DNA of 64,000 bases from Paroedura picta (GCF_049243985.1 NC_135380.1:23794501-23858500), one strand, 5' to 3'. Shown: positions 47,153 to 60,030, counted from the first letter of the stretch. The notes: generated by a model not told the origin, from the sequence alone. Translations and numbers: made by a program.

Positions 47153-47460
47153 TATACATATTTTAGGAGCCTTCTGTCACGCAGAGTGGTAAAGCAGCCA
47201 ACATGCTGTCTGAAGCTCTGACCATGATGCTGGGAGTTCAATCCCAGCAGCCGGCTCAAGGTTGACTCAGCCTTCCATACTTCCGAGGTTGGTAAAATGT
47301 GTACTCAGCTGCTTGCTGGGAGATAAAATGCTAATGACTGGGGAAGGCAATGGCAAAACCACCTCTTATTGAGTCTGCCAAGAAAACACCAAAGGGCATC
47401 ACCCCAAGGGTCAGACATGACCCGGTGCTTGCACCGGGGATACCTTTGCCTTTTACATAT
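47153..47460 (+). mobile_element. tRNA-derived SINE in unit 2
   Basis: GGAGCCTTCTGTCACGCAG to GGATACCTTTGCCTTT. The target duplication TACATATTTTA is on both sides; unit 1 has the empty site near 41,008. Confidence 0.88.
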
Positions 47461-47700
47461 TTTATGTGTTAAAAATTGCTGTTAAAACCAAAAAAACATC
47501 AGTCTAGTGGTTCATATAGTACATAGCATACTGGTTTGCAATAGCCTATGGGCTGTATTCATGTTTTTAATTCCTAAAGTTTTTTTTAATGTACACAATA
47601 AAAGCAATATAACTTTAACAATAATACAGACATCCAACCTTTGAAGGTCCTAACTGTTACCATGTGTTTTGGTGCCCGAGAACAGGATAAATATTACATA

Positions 47701-47701
<1 letters not shown>

Positions 47702-47765
<64 letters not shown>

Positions 47766-47777
47766 CAACAACAACAT
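47702..47777. repeat. (AAT)n/(AAC)n microsatellite
   Basis: About 20 AAT units, then five AAC units. An open frame of poly-Asn here is an artefact. Confidence 0.97.
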
Positions 47778-48129
47778 AGGCTGTTCAAAACAGCATGGTA
47801 GAGAAGCTAGGCAGCCCCACCCAATAGCAGCACTCTAGAGTCCCACGGAGAAAACCTTCTCTGTACAAGTCATTATTTGTGACAGCAAATGGAGTTGGGC
47901 ACCCCTGTCTCAACTCCTGTCCCTCATAATGTCTATTTTGACTCTCAGTACTCTGCCCAAACTGCAGTTCCCAAGATTCTCCGGGGAAAGCCGTGGCACT
48001 TAAAGTGGTATAATACTGATTTTAAAAGGTAATAGTAGAACCAGTGTAGCAGAACCACTGTTTCACGCATTTACAAGCACAGTATTGTACTTCTTTGCCC
48101 ACATTAGTAGGTTGTGTGATAAATATTAC

Positions 48130-49080
48130 CCTTTCTAACCACTGGTTTGGATCGGTCACTAAGACAGATTGCCTGACACTAGGCCACTGTGACGCATAAG
48201 ACACTGAAGTGGAGGAGGACAAAAAAGAGGCAAAAGCATTTCATTGCTTCAGTGACAGATTTTTAAAGCCAGGTCTACTAGAAGTTTGGCTATCTTGCCA
48301 TGACCACTAAAACATTACATTTTAGAATATACACCCCCCCCCCCATAAAACAGATTGCTTCCTCAAGAAAATGCAAGCTGTAGATTTCCGAAATGCCTTA
48401 TTTTATGTTTATGTTTATTTATTATTTGATTTATTACCCACCACACTCGGCACACCAGCACACTCTCTCTAACATCAAGAGATTGAAGTGAGTCTTCAAT
48501 TGCCATTGGACCAGCTGCTGAATTGTGATGATGGATACTCTCATGCCTCAGAACATTCAACACCCTTTTTTTTTGTCCACAAATAACGTCTTGGGACACG
48601 CACAGAATCAGTGGTCGGCTGTCGGAATGATTAGTGTAAATATATCTCTGTTTACATAAGCGAGATAGAATGGTACAAGAACATATTAATATATAAATCT
48701 GTTCATGCAGACAGATCATTGATTTCAAATGGAAATTGTTTGTCGAGTTCCTAGAACTTATGAGGAAATTATTCTTTATTTAGCACAGAAATGTCTTTGC
48801 TGCTGTTGTGGTCCTGTTCTCACATTATACAAAGGGGGACTGGACTCCAAACAACTTACTACATTTTACCCCTTTATTTATATATCCACACGGTAAATAC
48901 TGAGAGGTAGAGTAAACAAATTAAAAGGGATAAATTATCTAGAATTTAAATTTAAAATGGCATAATCCAAATAGTTTCCCTTGGTGCCAAATTGAATACA
49001 GCCTTTCCAGCATTTTTATCTCATCTAGATTTTGTTTAAAAGTTGTCCATAGTGAAGTCCATGCGCATTCTGTTGCCATC
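48130..49080 (-). pseudogene. Broken 5' half of a fifth PSP94-like gene
   Basis: A relic of exon 2 lies at 48,130-48,220: it has lost the AG acceptor and the lysine codon after ATG, and has an in-frame stop in the signal peptide (GCC TAG TGT). Its GT donor is intact. A relic of exon 1 lies near 49,077-49,079, where ATG is followed by GCAACA instead of GTAAGT; its flanks match the 5' leader of genes C and D (AAGAATCTACCACC against AAGAATCTACATTT). The TATA box is gone. Intron 1 between them still matches gene C (for example CTTTATTTAGCACA). Exons 3 and 4 are absent. It cannot encode the protein. Confidence 0.8.
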
Positions 49081-50164
49081 TTTTCTCTTCCGTACGCAGC
49101 TAACAGATACTTCTCAGTGGCAAATGGATGTACTAGCAAAGAAATGCTGAGTGCCCACGAATGCAAAGAATCTACCACCAAAATGTATAGGAATGAAAAA
49201 GGAGAGAGACTTCCCCGAGAAGCTCACCTTCCATTGCCCTGCTGGACTGACTGAACAAATATTCCAAGGCACTTGTTTGGGTCTGACTAACCTGATGTTT
49301 GTTTTGCACAGAGATTACAGTTTAGCCTTGCATGGTCTGACCACTTTCAGAAGTGTACATATCTTCAGAGGTACACCAAGAGGTCACTGGGCAACATTTT
49401 ACGAAAAGAAAAAACACACTGAGGGGATGACCTTGTTTGGAATGCAACCAACCAAGCGCTGTACATTTCAGGGTCAAAACAGACAAGTGTTGGGAGTTCT
49501 GGTTTTGAACTTGTAATGTTTAAAGTTAATACTCAGATATGCAGATTTCTGATTCATCTAAGGACCATATTTTCCTGACCTGAAATGTCACTAGAGATAC
49601 ACTGTTTGCCCTACTGGGCTAAACTGATATATATACACCCATCAGTTTAGCCCAGTGTAGGAAATAGTAAATTCCAGGGGGGAAAGCACAGCATGATCCC
49701 AATCCAAAATAGGCATCTATACACTTAGGGATGCCAGCCTCCAGGTGGGACCTGAGAATCTTCTGGAATTACAGCCCATCTCCAGACTATAAATTTCCCC
49801 TGGAGTTCATGGATACTCAGTTCCCCTGGAGACCATGGATACTTTGAAGGGTAGACGCTATAGCTTTGTTTGCCACTGAATTCCCTGTCCTATCCAGTTT
49901 CCACCCCCAAATTTCCAGGTGTTTTCCAAGCTGGATTTGGCAATCCAATTCCTCCATCTCCCATTGATCAGCAGGGTGACCTCACAACCCTATACATACC
50001 TGAGGCCACGTCTAACCTGAATATTGTCTTTCAAATATTATTTGAGGCTGCCAAATGTCGACTTATGCTGTTCTCATGCCATCGGTTTGCTTTTATATAG
50101 ATAATTGATGCTATTTTATGAGTTTTGATGCACTACCCATACTCTGGACAAAGGGCTATTCTTA

Positions 50165-50370
50165 AGACAGCATATGGAGAAATGGAATGGTTTTCAATGG
50201 CCAAAGATGAGTCAGACAAGGATGTATTTTATCCCCCTCTCTCTTCAAACTGTATACAGAACATATCATAAGGAAAACTGTGTTAGATATAGATGATGGT
50301 GTGGAAATTGGTGGAAAAATATTAGCAATTTTAGATGCACAGATGACACGACATTGAGATGCACAGATGG
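50165..50370 (+). mobile_element. LINE reverse-transcriptase fragment
   Basis: One frame reads VRQGCILSPSLFKLYTEH, a typical non-LTR reverse-transcriptase motif, followed by a decayed end. It is frameshifted before and after. Clade uncertain, RTE-like at best. Confidence 0.65.
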
Positions 50371-50374
50371 CACA

Positions 50375-50605
50375 GCAGAAAACAGTGGAGTCTCAAAGCA
50401 GCTTACAACCACCTTCCCACAACAGACACCCTGTGAGGTGGGTGAGAGAGCCCTGAGATTACTGCTCAGTCAGAACAGTTTTATCAGTGCTGTGGCGAGC
50501 CCAAGGTCACCCAGCTGGCTGCATGTGTTGGAGCACAGATTCGAACCCGGCATGTCAGATTAGAAGTCCGCACTCCTAACCACTACACCAAGCTGTCTAA
50601 TAATC
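50375..50605 (-). mobile_element. Sauria-type SINE
   Basis: CACAACAGACACCCTGTGAG, GGTCACCCAGCTGGCTGC and CTCCTAACCACTACACC read as the reversed SINE. Similar copies lie at about 52,085-52,345 and 58,955-59,230 on the same strand. Confidence 0.85.
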
Positions 50606-51171
50606 TAGTCTGCACTACGTATGATATACAGTAAATAAATAATGCTTCAGGTTATCGGTAGCAGCCTTTCATTTTTACAGGTTCATTTCATTACAACTCA
50701 AAAAATAAAACCAGAAGTGACATGGTTATTTTCAGTCAATGCGGCACTTTTCTTCTCAATACAACGTTATTTTTATGTTCTGCTATCCATGTTCTAAGAT
50801 TAAGAAATTTGGTGGGGGGAATATTAACAGAGTAATAACGTGCATTTTTGCCTGATTTTGCACCATCAGCCTTGGCCTTACTTTCTGCCTCCTCACACCT
50901 GAGCAAGGCTGATAATGACAGGGCATTTTGGAGCTCATTAATGGATTGCCATAAATCAGAAATGACTTGATGATATGTCACACACTCACACAGAGGCCTT
51001 GCATCACCATCCAATAGAACCACGTTTTCATGATTAGTGCTATTCAGCTGACCTCGGAGAGCTTTTGGAAAGGCAGCCGGTGAGAGCAAAGGCCAAGAGT
51101 CAATGTTTTCTGTGGACTGGAATTGCTAAATCTACATTCTCTGCTCCTCCTGTTGCCAAGATTGCCTAGAT

Positions 51172-51307
51172 CAGGGGTAGTCAACCTGTGGTCCTTCAGA
51201 TGTCCACGGACTACAATTCCCATGAGCCCCTGCCAGCATTTGCTGGCAGGGGGTCATGGGAATTGTAGTCTATGGACATCTGGAGAACCACAGGTTGACT
51301 ACCCCTG
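51172..51307. mobile_element. hAT-type fold-back MITE, copy 2
   Basis: 136 bp, CAGGGGTAGTCAACC and GGTTGACTACCCCTG ends. The 8-bp flanks GCCTAGAT and GTCTAAAC match at 5 positions only, so it is older or sits in a decayed site next to CR1. Confidence 0.88.
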
Positions 51308-51309
51308 GT

Positions 51310-51560
51310 CTAAACATCAGGAAGAAGTCCCTGACAGAGCGGTTTCTCAGTGGAACAGGCTTCCTTGGGAGGTGGTGGGTTCTCCATCTTTGGAAATTTT
51401 TAAACAGAGCCATCTGACAGGGATTCTGTGAAGGTTCAAGGGGGTGGCAGGTTACAGTGGATGAGCAATAGGGTTGTGAGTATCCTGCATTGTACGGGGG
51501 GTTGGACAAGATGACCCAGGAGGTCCCTTTCAACTCTATTATTCTATGATTCTATGATTC
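51310..51560 (+). mobile_element. CR1 LINE 3' end
   Basis: CATCAGGAAGAAGTCCCTGA, GGAGGTGGTGGGTTCTCC, then GATTCTATGATTCTA at the end: a standard CR1 3' terminus directly behind MITE copy 2. Confidence 0.85.
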
Positions 51561-54125
51561 TAAGTGCAAATACTGCCATCCAGTGGTCAAAGATGCACTC
51601 AGACAGAAAAGCAGGCACACACGTCCTCATGCCAAAACAATACTTGGCAGTTTATTTGGATTCTGATCAGGGTTCAATACACACTGGGCCTTGTGTGCAT
51701 GGAATTTGCCCAAACAAATGACCCGGTTGCTATGTTTCCAATGAATGGTACACGAAAACCTAATCTCCTACAGAAAATAGACGTCCCTGAATGTCCATTC
51801 CGCTGAGAGCTGGAGCTCATTTAGGGATGTAATGGGAGCTCATAGTGCAAGAAAATGACCTGTGACACTCTGGAGGAAATTGCCAGATCTGGAAAAGGGA
51901 TAAAAATGCGCATTGCTTCTTCCCTATATGAGCTCTGTGAACCTTCTTTAGGAAAGTAAGCCCTTTGGTAAATGAAGATCAAGGCATTATTCCAAAACAT
52001 TTAAACTTAGTGGCCTTTCACAGAGGGAAGAAACAACATAATACAGATATGAAAAGGTATACTATATGACCCTGGTGATAATGAGGAGGAAGAAGAGTTA
52101 ATTTTTATACCCCACTTTTCATTACCCCATCAAGTCCCAAAGTGTCTTAGTTACCTTCCCTTATGCTCCCCACAACAGACACTCTGTGAGGTAGGCGGGA
52201 CTGAGAGTACCCTGAGATAACTGCTCTGTGAGAACAGTTCTAACTGATCTCCCAGCTGGCTGCATGTGAAGTATTAGGGAATATCAGACCCAGAATACAA
52301 GCTGAGACTCGTAACCACTACACCAAACTGGCTTTCTTGAGATCTCATGAACTTTGGAGTAGTGAGAGGATGGATGATTTGTTGGTATGCAAGTATTTCC
52401 ATGTCCAAAGCCAGAACCTCCAACACTGCTGACAGCTTCCTCCCCTCGGATCCTGATGTTCCGCTCCTGTTAATGGCATTGATTGCTTGTGAAACCTGCC
52501 AGGATCCCAAGTGCTTTGAACACATGGTACTCATGATGAGGGTTATTTAGGATCTGTTCATGAATGAGCGATAGGTTTCGTGATGGGAAGAGGGGAAATA
52601 ATGGCTGCATTCAGGCATCACAACTTTGGAAAAAGCTCATTTAGCTGAACATCTCCCTGTTTAGTGAAGCTCCAATTTGCAGTGATGTCCAAATACACCC
52701 AATCTTGCTTTAAATGTCAACTGGAGGACTTGCGCATTATTGGGTCCCTACAGGGAAATGCTAACAGTGGTACTTCCACATACCACCAGGATTGAACCAC
52801 ACGATATCTGAGAATACCTGTAAACACAAACTTAAGGCTATATAGCAGGGGAGTCAACCTGTGGTCCTCCAGATGTTCATAGACTACAATTCCCATAAGC
52901 CCCTACCAGCGTTTGCACCAATTAGGGCAGCCACTGCATTGTGGAATCCGCGGGTGAGTTCTAGATGGACGGAGCTGTATGTCTCTTAGGTGCAGATGTG
53001 CTAGCTCACACATTCCCCTGCTCAAATGGACACATGTGGCTGGGGTGGCAGAACACCCAACATTTCTTGTCTTCTCTGGATGCTTCCGAAGTTCAGAGTT
53101 AGCCATCCTTGCAAGGAAAAGGAACAGAAGAACGATCCAGATCAGAATCTGGTCAGTTGTTTTCCAAATGCATATTCCTAGAAGACAGCCAGAAGCAAGC
53201 TGTGTACTTGGGCATGTTCACCACCAGATAAATTGATTTACACATGGTGGTTCCCTTTAGCCATCATGGCTATCAGTCACTTGTGAAATTCTCTAAGCTC
53301 CCTTGAGTGCATAAGTGGATTGCCTTGTGGGTGAAGCGCAAAACCTCCCTAACATAAAGGAACATTGCAACTTCGGTGGGCAGCCCACAGTTCTAGCATT
53401 ATGGGGGAAAGGAGGAACATTTCCCTTCAACATTCCCCATCCAAGCCACTCATAATGCCTCTTCCCAGATACATGGGCCACATTTTCTTCCAAGGTAAAA
53501 ACTTCAGTTGTGTTAGCTTGTCCTCAGAGGGAAAAGCTTCCAGCTCATTTTTCTCAACCTTTTCCTTACACCACAGTTCTTTCTGAAGACTTTTAAGCAA
53601 GGAAAAGGCTGAGAAAGACTGCTGCCTACAAAGCAGTGGAGTTTCCAAGTCCATTTCTTGCTTTTGGCAAGACTTCAAACGCTTCTGAATGCAGGAGTGT
53701 CAAAAAAACAATTCAGCAGGGCCACCAGATGAGCCACAGTGATCCACCAGAGGGCAGGCACACCATGCAAATGTCCCAGTCAAAAGGGTACGAGTCGATT
53801 GTATTGGTTTCTGAATTTCACCAAATCCCATTTTGAAACCTTTTACAACTATAAACACCTAGTATTTTTATGTGAGGGGGATTTGTATGTTTGGGATACA
53901 GAAACAGAGGAGTACGCACATTAAGAGCCCACAAGGAATTGTAAAGTTGGGGAAATAAATTTGAGTAGGAAATTCCACATCCCCATGAGGAAGTAGCAAA
54001 AGGCCACTGTGTTCTGGAAAATAAATGAATGGCTTCCCGTTCATCTAGTCCTTATCTTCAAGGTAGCTGTGTCGCCTCAGGCCTGCAAGCTGGAACATGA
54101 TAAGGGGCCATCTTGTATCCTTCCT
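51561..54125. other. Gene-free stretch
   Basis: A Sauria-type SINE lies at about 52,085-52,345 (minus) and half of a hAT fold-back MITE at about 52,846-52,916. Overlapping open frames at 52,274-52,550 on both strands show no known domain. The remainder is unassigned. Confidence 0.5.
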
Positions 54126-54420
54126 AAGAGCCTCTTGTGGCGCAGAGTGGTAAGGCAGCGATATGCTGTCTGAAGCTGTCTGTCCATGAGGCTGGGAGTT
54201 CAATCCCAGCAGCCGGCTCAAGGTTGACTCAGCCTTCCATCCTTCCGAGGTCGGTAAAATGAGTACCCAGCTTGCTGGGGGGTAAACGGTAATGACTGGG
54301 GAAGGCACTGGCAAACCACCCCGTATTGAGTCTGCCAAGAAAACGCTGGAGGGCGTCACCCCAAGGGTCAGACATGACCCGGTGCTTGCACAGGGGATAC
54401 CTTTACCTTTACCTTTACCT
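54126..54420 (+). mobile_element. tRNA-derived SINE, near full length
   Basis: AGAGCCTCTTGTGGCGCAG (A-box region), GGGAGTTCAATCCCAGC (B-box region), body GTCAGACATGACCCGGTGC and a (CCTTTA)n tail. This is a good reference copy for the family in this window. Confidence 0.9.
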
Positions 54421-54909
54421 GTATCCTTCCTATAAGGCAAAGTTAGGGTGGCTGAACCCCCAAACTAAGTCATGGCTTAGGATCCAGAGGGTAGTACACG
54501 AGAAACAGAGGATGCTTATTAAGCACCGCCCAAAGGCTGCCTTCAACCAACCCAAGTCATTACCCCTTCCAGGACTCTTGTAGCTTCAGGACACTCAAGA
54601 GGTCTTACAAGCTTATCGCATGCTGGATTTAGGGGGCAATTAGGGTTGGGGGATGCCCACATAGGAACCATCTCCAACCCTAATTTCCCCTTTCCAGGGG
54701 AAGGATTTTGGGGCTCCAGCCAAATTCTGTTTCCTGACTGTTTTCTCCTTGACCCCTGATCACGTTCAAACAACCTTCTGCTCAGTTCTTGTCAGGTCTG
54801 TCAAGAGCTTTCTTTCCTTTTTAAAAATGTACCTTGTTCCACATATCTGAGTTCCCCAAGCATGGAAAAAGTTCCACCACATCTAGATGACCCTGTTTAC
54901 GCCTTACAG

Positions 54910-55044
54910 CAGTGGTAGTCAACCTGTGGTCCTCCAGATGTTCACAACTACAATTCCCATGAGCCCCTGCCAGCATTTGCTGGCAGGGGCTCATGGGAAT
55001 TGTAGTCCATGAACATCTGGAGGACCACAGGTTGACTACCCCTG
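54910..55044. mobile_element. hAT-type fold-back MITE, copy 4
   Basis: 135 bp, inverted arms meeting at CCAGCATTTGCTGG, perfect 8-bp target duplications CCTTACAG. Confidence 0.94.
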
Positions 55045-56697
55045 CCTTACAGGACCAAAAGGCTCATTATTTACATACGGTAAAATAGAAGTCCGGATCT
55101 ATTGTTTGATGTCAAACTTGCCTTCAGTGTTATAACCCAAGAATAAGCAAGAATCCCCAACTTCTGGTGAAAATGATGTTATCGACCACCATGCCAGCTG
55201 TCTTCCAGGTGTTTTGTGGGATGCTTTACTAGTCAATGATAGATTATTTATTTTCTCAGTTTTGACACAAAAGCCACACATTGTTGGTGCTGATCCACTG
55301 CATCCCAGCATTTTCCCTACTAATTTTCCATCTGTTTTCAGACATTATTTGTGGCGATTTTTTAAAATACATACCTGCCACGCAAACCTATCAAGTGTGA
55401 ACTAGCAGAGTCCTCTTCAGCCTTCACAGAGCTGTTGCCCTTTAAATTACGGTCCTTCCATTTCATTATTTCTGCTGTTCTTCCAATTTACTGGTCACCT
55501 TCGGGGATTTAGAATACCTGAACTGATCCTTAATTAGTTCTAGTTCCCTGGAAGGAGTTTGTCTTTAATTTTAAAAGGCAATTTTAAAAGGCAATTGCTC
55601 ATCATCATTTTCTTTAGGACGGAAATTGTAAAATTATGATCACAAAACATCTGATGCATAAAACGTGATTCATGTTTCTGACAACATACTGAAAATTCTA
55701 AAGAATCCTATTTATGGACTCTCCCCTCCCCCAGGGCCAATTGATCCTCTGGCTCAGGATTCTGCACCACCCACCCCTTTCCCTTCAGGCCTGCTATGAA
55801 CCTCTAACAGCTCCTGACTGAGACGAGAGACACATTTCCAAGAAAAATGCAGGAGAGTCTGTGGGCCAGGGCATGCATCCCTTTCCCCCCCTCTGCCAAA
55901 TGGCTGGCTGACAGGGGGGGGCACAGAAAAGCCCCTTCCTTTAAAATACTGCTGTGGCCAGCCTACCTGTTCGAGAGCAGATGCAGGCAAGTCATGCATG
56001 TCGCTTTTCCACAACTCTCTGAACGTTTGAGGCTGACCGTACAAGGTTGTTGTGCAGATGAAACTGGATGATGTTGCAGAGGTTCTTTTGCCTCCTGTTT
56101 CATCTGCACAACAACCCTGTGCAGTAGGCCTCAAGTATTTCATCTCTACAACAACCTGCATGGGAGGCCTTAAATGTTTCTTCTGCATAACAACCCTGTC
56201 CACACAGCAGCCATATTCGCCTGGGAAGCTGATCTTTATAATCTGGAGATGAGCTGTAATTCCAGGAGTTCTCCAGGCCCCACCTGAAGGCTGGCTACCC
56301 CCGAGTTTTGGTTGAGTTCCTTAAAATGGTACAATGCCCACCCTCCAAAGTAGCCATTTTTGCCTGGTCATTACAATCTAGAGATGAGCAGCAATAGTAG
56401 AGGCTTACAGGCTGAGGTTGGGGTGAAATTGTGTGGGTGTGTCCTCACAAGGTGTCTGTTGAGAGAGGAAGGGAAAGTTATTGTAAGCTGCTTTGGGACT
56501 CTTTTGGGTAGTGAAAAGTGGGATATAAAAACCAACTCTTCTTCTGGGTTAGGAGTATGGAGGAAATAGATCCCTAAAATAAGTAATTAAATAAAACAGA
56601 ATAACTTGGTCGAATACCAGTTTCAGATAGATTGTGCACCTGTCCATTAATGGCAGAAAAATCTATGGGACACAATCTTTGGTTGCTTCCTGTATAT
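55045..56697. other. Gene-free stretch
   Basis: Short repeats of CATCTGCACAACAACC type lie around 56,050-56,200, a TAGGGTTGCC-family piece at about 56,215-56,370 and a Sauria-type SINE tail at about 56,385-56,545 (plus). No exon recognised. Confidence 0.5.
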
Positions 56698-56838
56698 CAG
56701 GGGTAGTCAACCTGGGTCCTCCAGATGTACACAGACTACAATTCCCATGAGCCCCTGCCAGCAAATGCTGAGAATGGCAAAGGCTCATGGGAATTGTAGT
56801 CCATGAACATCTGGAGGACCACAGATTGACTTCCCCTG
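56698..56838. mobile_element. hAT-type fold-back MITE, copy 5
   Basis: About 141 bp, flanked by CTGTATAT and CTGTATAC (7 of 8 match). Confidence 0.9.
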
Positions 56839-59800
56839 CTGTATACCACAACTCATAACAAACTTATCCGCCTCCTTTTGGAAGGGAACTTACACCAAAC
56901 AGAAGCACATTGGACCAAAGAGCTACTCATGGGCGACAAGCCTAGAACCTCCCTACGACAGACAGAACATTTTGTACCTATGCGATTCAAGCCTGCCAGA
57001 AGGAAACAAAACACCTCTAACTTTCTTCACAAGGACCAGTTTTCTTTTCTACACTCCCCAACACGTTTTAAAATCTTAATGTCTAATTTCTATATCCCAG
57101 CTTGAGACCACACAAATAAATTTAAAGTTTAAAGAGTATCTTGGTCCCAGTTGATGGCCATAGCCAGCTTTTCATATATGGCATAATAATATTATGCCAC
57201 GTGGAACCTCAGTTTTTCACTTCTTGCAACTGAAGATAAAAAGCAGTAGTAACTAGTCAAGGCCAAAGCAGCCTCAGGAGGAAGTAGCCTTGCGTGTACA
57301 AGCAGGTTGTGGTGGGAGAGGGTTAGTGCTCTCTTCTTCTGCTCTGCACAAGGGGAGAAATGACCAAGAAACCAAATGTCTGTGTAGCTGCCCAATTCAA
57401 AAAGGAAAATGAGGAAGGAGCATATTAGATGTTCACTTCTTGCCCAGCAAAAAGCTCATGCAGCCATAGCACCTGGCTTCCGAGATTTCACCAGCCACTG
57501 TGCCCACGCTTTCGGGTAGAACTTTGAAACCACAAGGACTAGAATTGTGATTTTAAAAATATATCATTCCCAACCCACCAGGTTCCGCAAGCAGTACCCA
57601 TTTGTGTGAAAACATGGTCTGAAATGACGATACAATACAGTTCTGGACACACAAGCCCATTATCAACCATTTTATTTCTAAATAGGGCGTAGTTTGACCT
57701 ACGGATAGGCAAATAGGCAAGATATTGATGTGAAGTATTGATGTCCCACTTTTCCAGCATGGGATCGAAGTGACTAACAAGCCACAACTTCTGGTTTAGT
57801 GCTTATCTCCTCCATGTACAAGTCTCCAGTCCTCGTCGTCTCAAATTTAAAGGCTCTTGGGTAGCAGGATAGAAAGAGGAGGTCTGGAGAATGCCCAGGA
57901 GCGGCACCAGTAAGAGCAGACAATGCTGAGCAAGTTCGGGCGATATCCCAGCTTCCCTAAACAGCATTAAACCATCAGTGGCTTCAAGCCGATAGTATCG
58001 CTGTCACTGCCACACTCACGGAAACCCCAAGAGCCATTTGCTCATATAGCCAGGAGCACTCAAATGCCCCCAGCATCTCTATGCCTGGCTGGAGAAGCAA
58101 GTCCCACTTAGCAGTCAGGAAGGGCTATAGGAGCACCTGCTCCAGATGTAACCTGGCCAGAGAGCACGGGACCGGTAGCTACTGAAATACTGCTGCAAAC
58201 AAACACACTGCATCTTTCTCAGGCAATCGTGCCTTCCAACTTTCAGCTGTAGCACCCTGAACAGGACATGGCCATTCTTAACTCACCCCTGACAAATCAG
58301 ACCGAAGGTCCAGCATCCTGTTTCCCACAGTGACCAGCAAAACGCCTTCTGAAAGCTCACAAGCAGGCTTCTCCTCATCCCATCACGGCACATAGCATTC
58401 TGAGGCACACTGCTTCTGAACATGGAGGCTCCATTTAGCCACCACAGCCAAAGGTCACTGATGACCTCTCCTCCATGACTCCGGCCCCCTTTCAAGCCTG
58501 TGCAAGATAGTGGCCATTATACCTCATGGCAGTGAGTTCCTCAAGTTAATGATGGCTTGTGTGGAGAAGTCCTTTCTTCCGCTGCCCCATATCGACTACC
58601 TCACTGTTTCACTGGCAGATCCCATGTTCTAGTTCTAGTATGGAAGAGTGAGAAGGCATCTCCCTGTATCAACATTCTCTCCTAGGATAAGAGGATGGAG
58701 AAGCAGAGGGTTGCTGTAGACAAAGGAAAATGGCTACTTACAGCACTTCTGCACCGCATTCAATGTGGCTTTGCTCCAAGTAAGCCCTTGCAGGGTTACA
58801 GCCAGGACTACATTTTGGATGTTTAAAATCTTGCTAATCCCACAAAGCCAATGGCTTGCCCCTGCCCAATAATCTCCAAACTGTGCGCTGCAAGGGAAGC
58901 CACCTAACTGGCAACATGGGGGAAGGAATGAATGCGTGAAAAGCAATAGTAAAGAAGAGGTGGTTCTTATATGCCGCTTTTCCCTACCCGAAGGAGGATC
59001 AAAGTGGCTTACAGTCACCTTCCCTTTCCTCTCCCCACAACAGACACTCTGTGGGGTGGGTGAGGCTGAGAGAGCCCTGATATCACTGCTCGGTCAGAAC
59101 AGCTTTCTCAATGCTGTGATGAGCCCAAGGTCACCCAGCTGGCTGCATGTGGGGGAGTGCAGAATCTAACCCGGCATGCCAGATTAGAAGTCCGCACTCC
59201 TAACCACTACACCAAACTGGCTCTCCCAAGTGAAGAACCCACCCACACAAGAGGTATTCCTCTGGGCATTCTTCTTTCCTCATCATCCCCTTAATGTGGC
59301 CAGGCTTTTTGCACTGAATGAACCAGCCTCCCTCGCTGCATGATTACCTGCCCTTAGAACAGACTTCTTGCTGCATCTCTCTCAGGTTCACTGCTTGGCA
59401 TTTGCCTCACTCCAGTCAGAAGGGGTGACCAGGCAAGTAGTCACACAGAAACAGGACAGGAGAGGAGAGCCTCTTCTGGCAGAAGATTCATACATGTTGG
59501 GGGTACAAAACTTAAGGCTGCCACAGATTCAGAAACAGGGGAGCCTCTGCTACTTAAAATCTGGAAACCACAGCACTTGGCCCCATGCAAGCACTACCAA
59601 TGAGCATTTCCCATCCCAGCCAACGCAAGCCAAGCAACGAGAATCTAGTTGTCGCTTCACTGACTAGAGCTACATTCTCATGTAAGTGAGGTTGAGAGCA
59701 AGAGGATCAAAGAAAATGAATTTCAGAAGCTGCAGCAGAAAGGATGAAGGTCCTGTTAGGTTGCCCTGGCAACCAGGATATCAAGTCTACATCGGACAGT

Positions 59801-60030
59801 GATCTCAGGAACGTCCCTGTCTTCCTTGCGCCTGCTCAGTGATGCATCAGTGAATCCACCTTGAATGAACACCACTGTATCAGGCCTTGGACTGGTCCTT
59901 TTATCTTCATAGATTATTTTCTATAAGCGTCTTGGAGCTAACTGCAGGGTTTCAGAAGCCTCTTCCTGGATGGGGAGGTTCTGGAGTTCTTCCAGGCCAG
60001 ACTGGTCAGGGATTCTGGTTTGTTTTTGGG
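56839..60030. other. Gene-free stretch
   Basis: A CR1-like fragment lies at about 58,270-58,660 (CCAGCATCCTGTTTCCCACA, later CATGGCAGTGAGTTCC) and a Sauria-type SINE at about 58,955-59,230 (minus). The other open frames lack any family motif. Confidence 0.5.

Larger units (their letters stand above)
41965..48415 (-). repeat. Tandem duplication unit 2 (holds gene D and an exon-2 relic)
   Basis: Begins with the same CR1 3' end as unit 1 and follows the same block order. Unit 1 breaks off at a G-run at 41,963-41,970. Unit 2 continues past the matching point (about 48,415) into the rest of a broken gene, so the copy boundary cut through that relic. Confidence 0.82.
49201..51170. other. Gene-free stretch right of the cluster
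   Basis: The first 250 bp still match the upstream flank of genes C and D. A 16-bp perfect hairpin lies at 49,613-49,656, a TAGGGATGCCAGCC-type repeat at about 49,725-49,945, a LINE reverse-transcriptase scrap at about 50,165-50,370 and a Sauria-type SINE at about 50,375-50,605 (minus). About 50,606-51,170 is unassigned. Confidence 0.55.

Noticed and set aside
52274-52550. Overlapping open frames on both strands
   Set aside because: Neither shows a known family motif or splice context. Kept as unassigned.
56878-57105. 75-codon open frame
   Set aside because: No domain recognised and no splice support.
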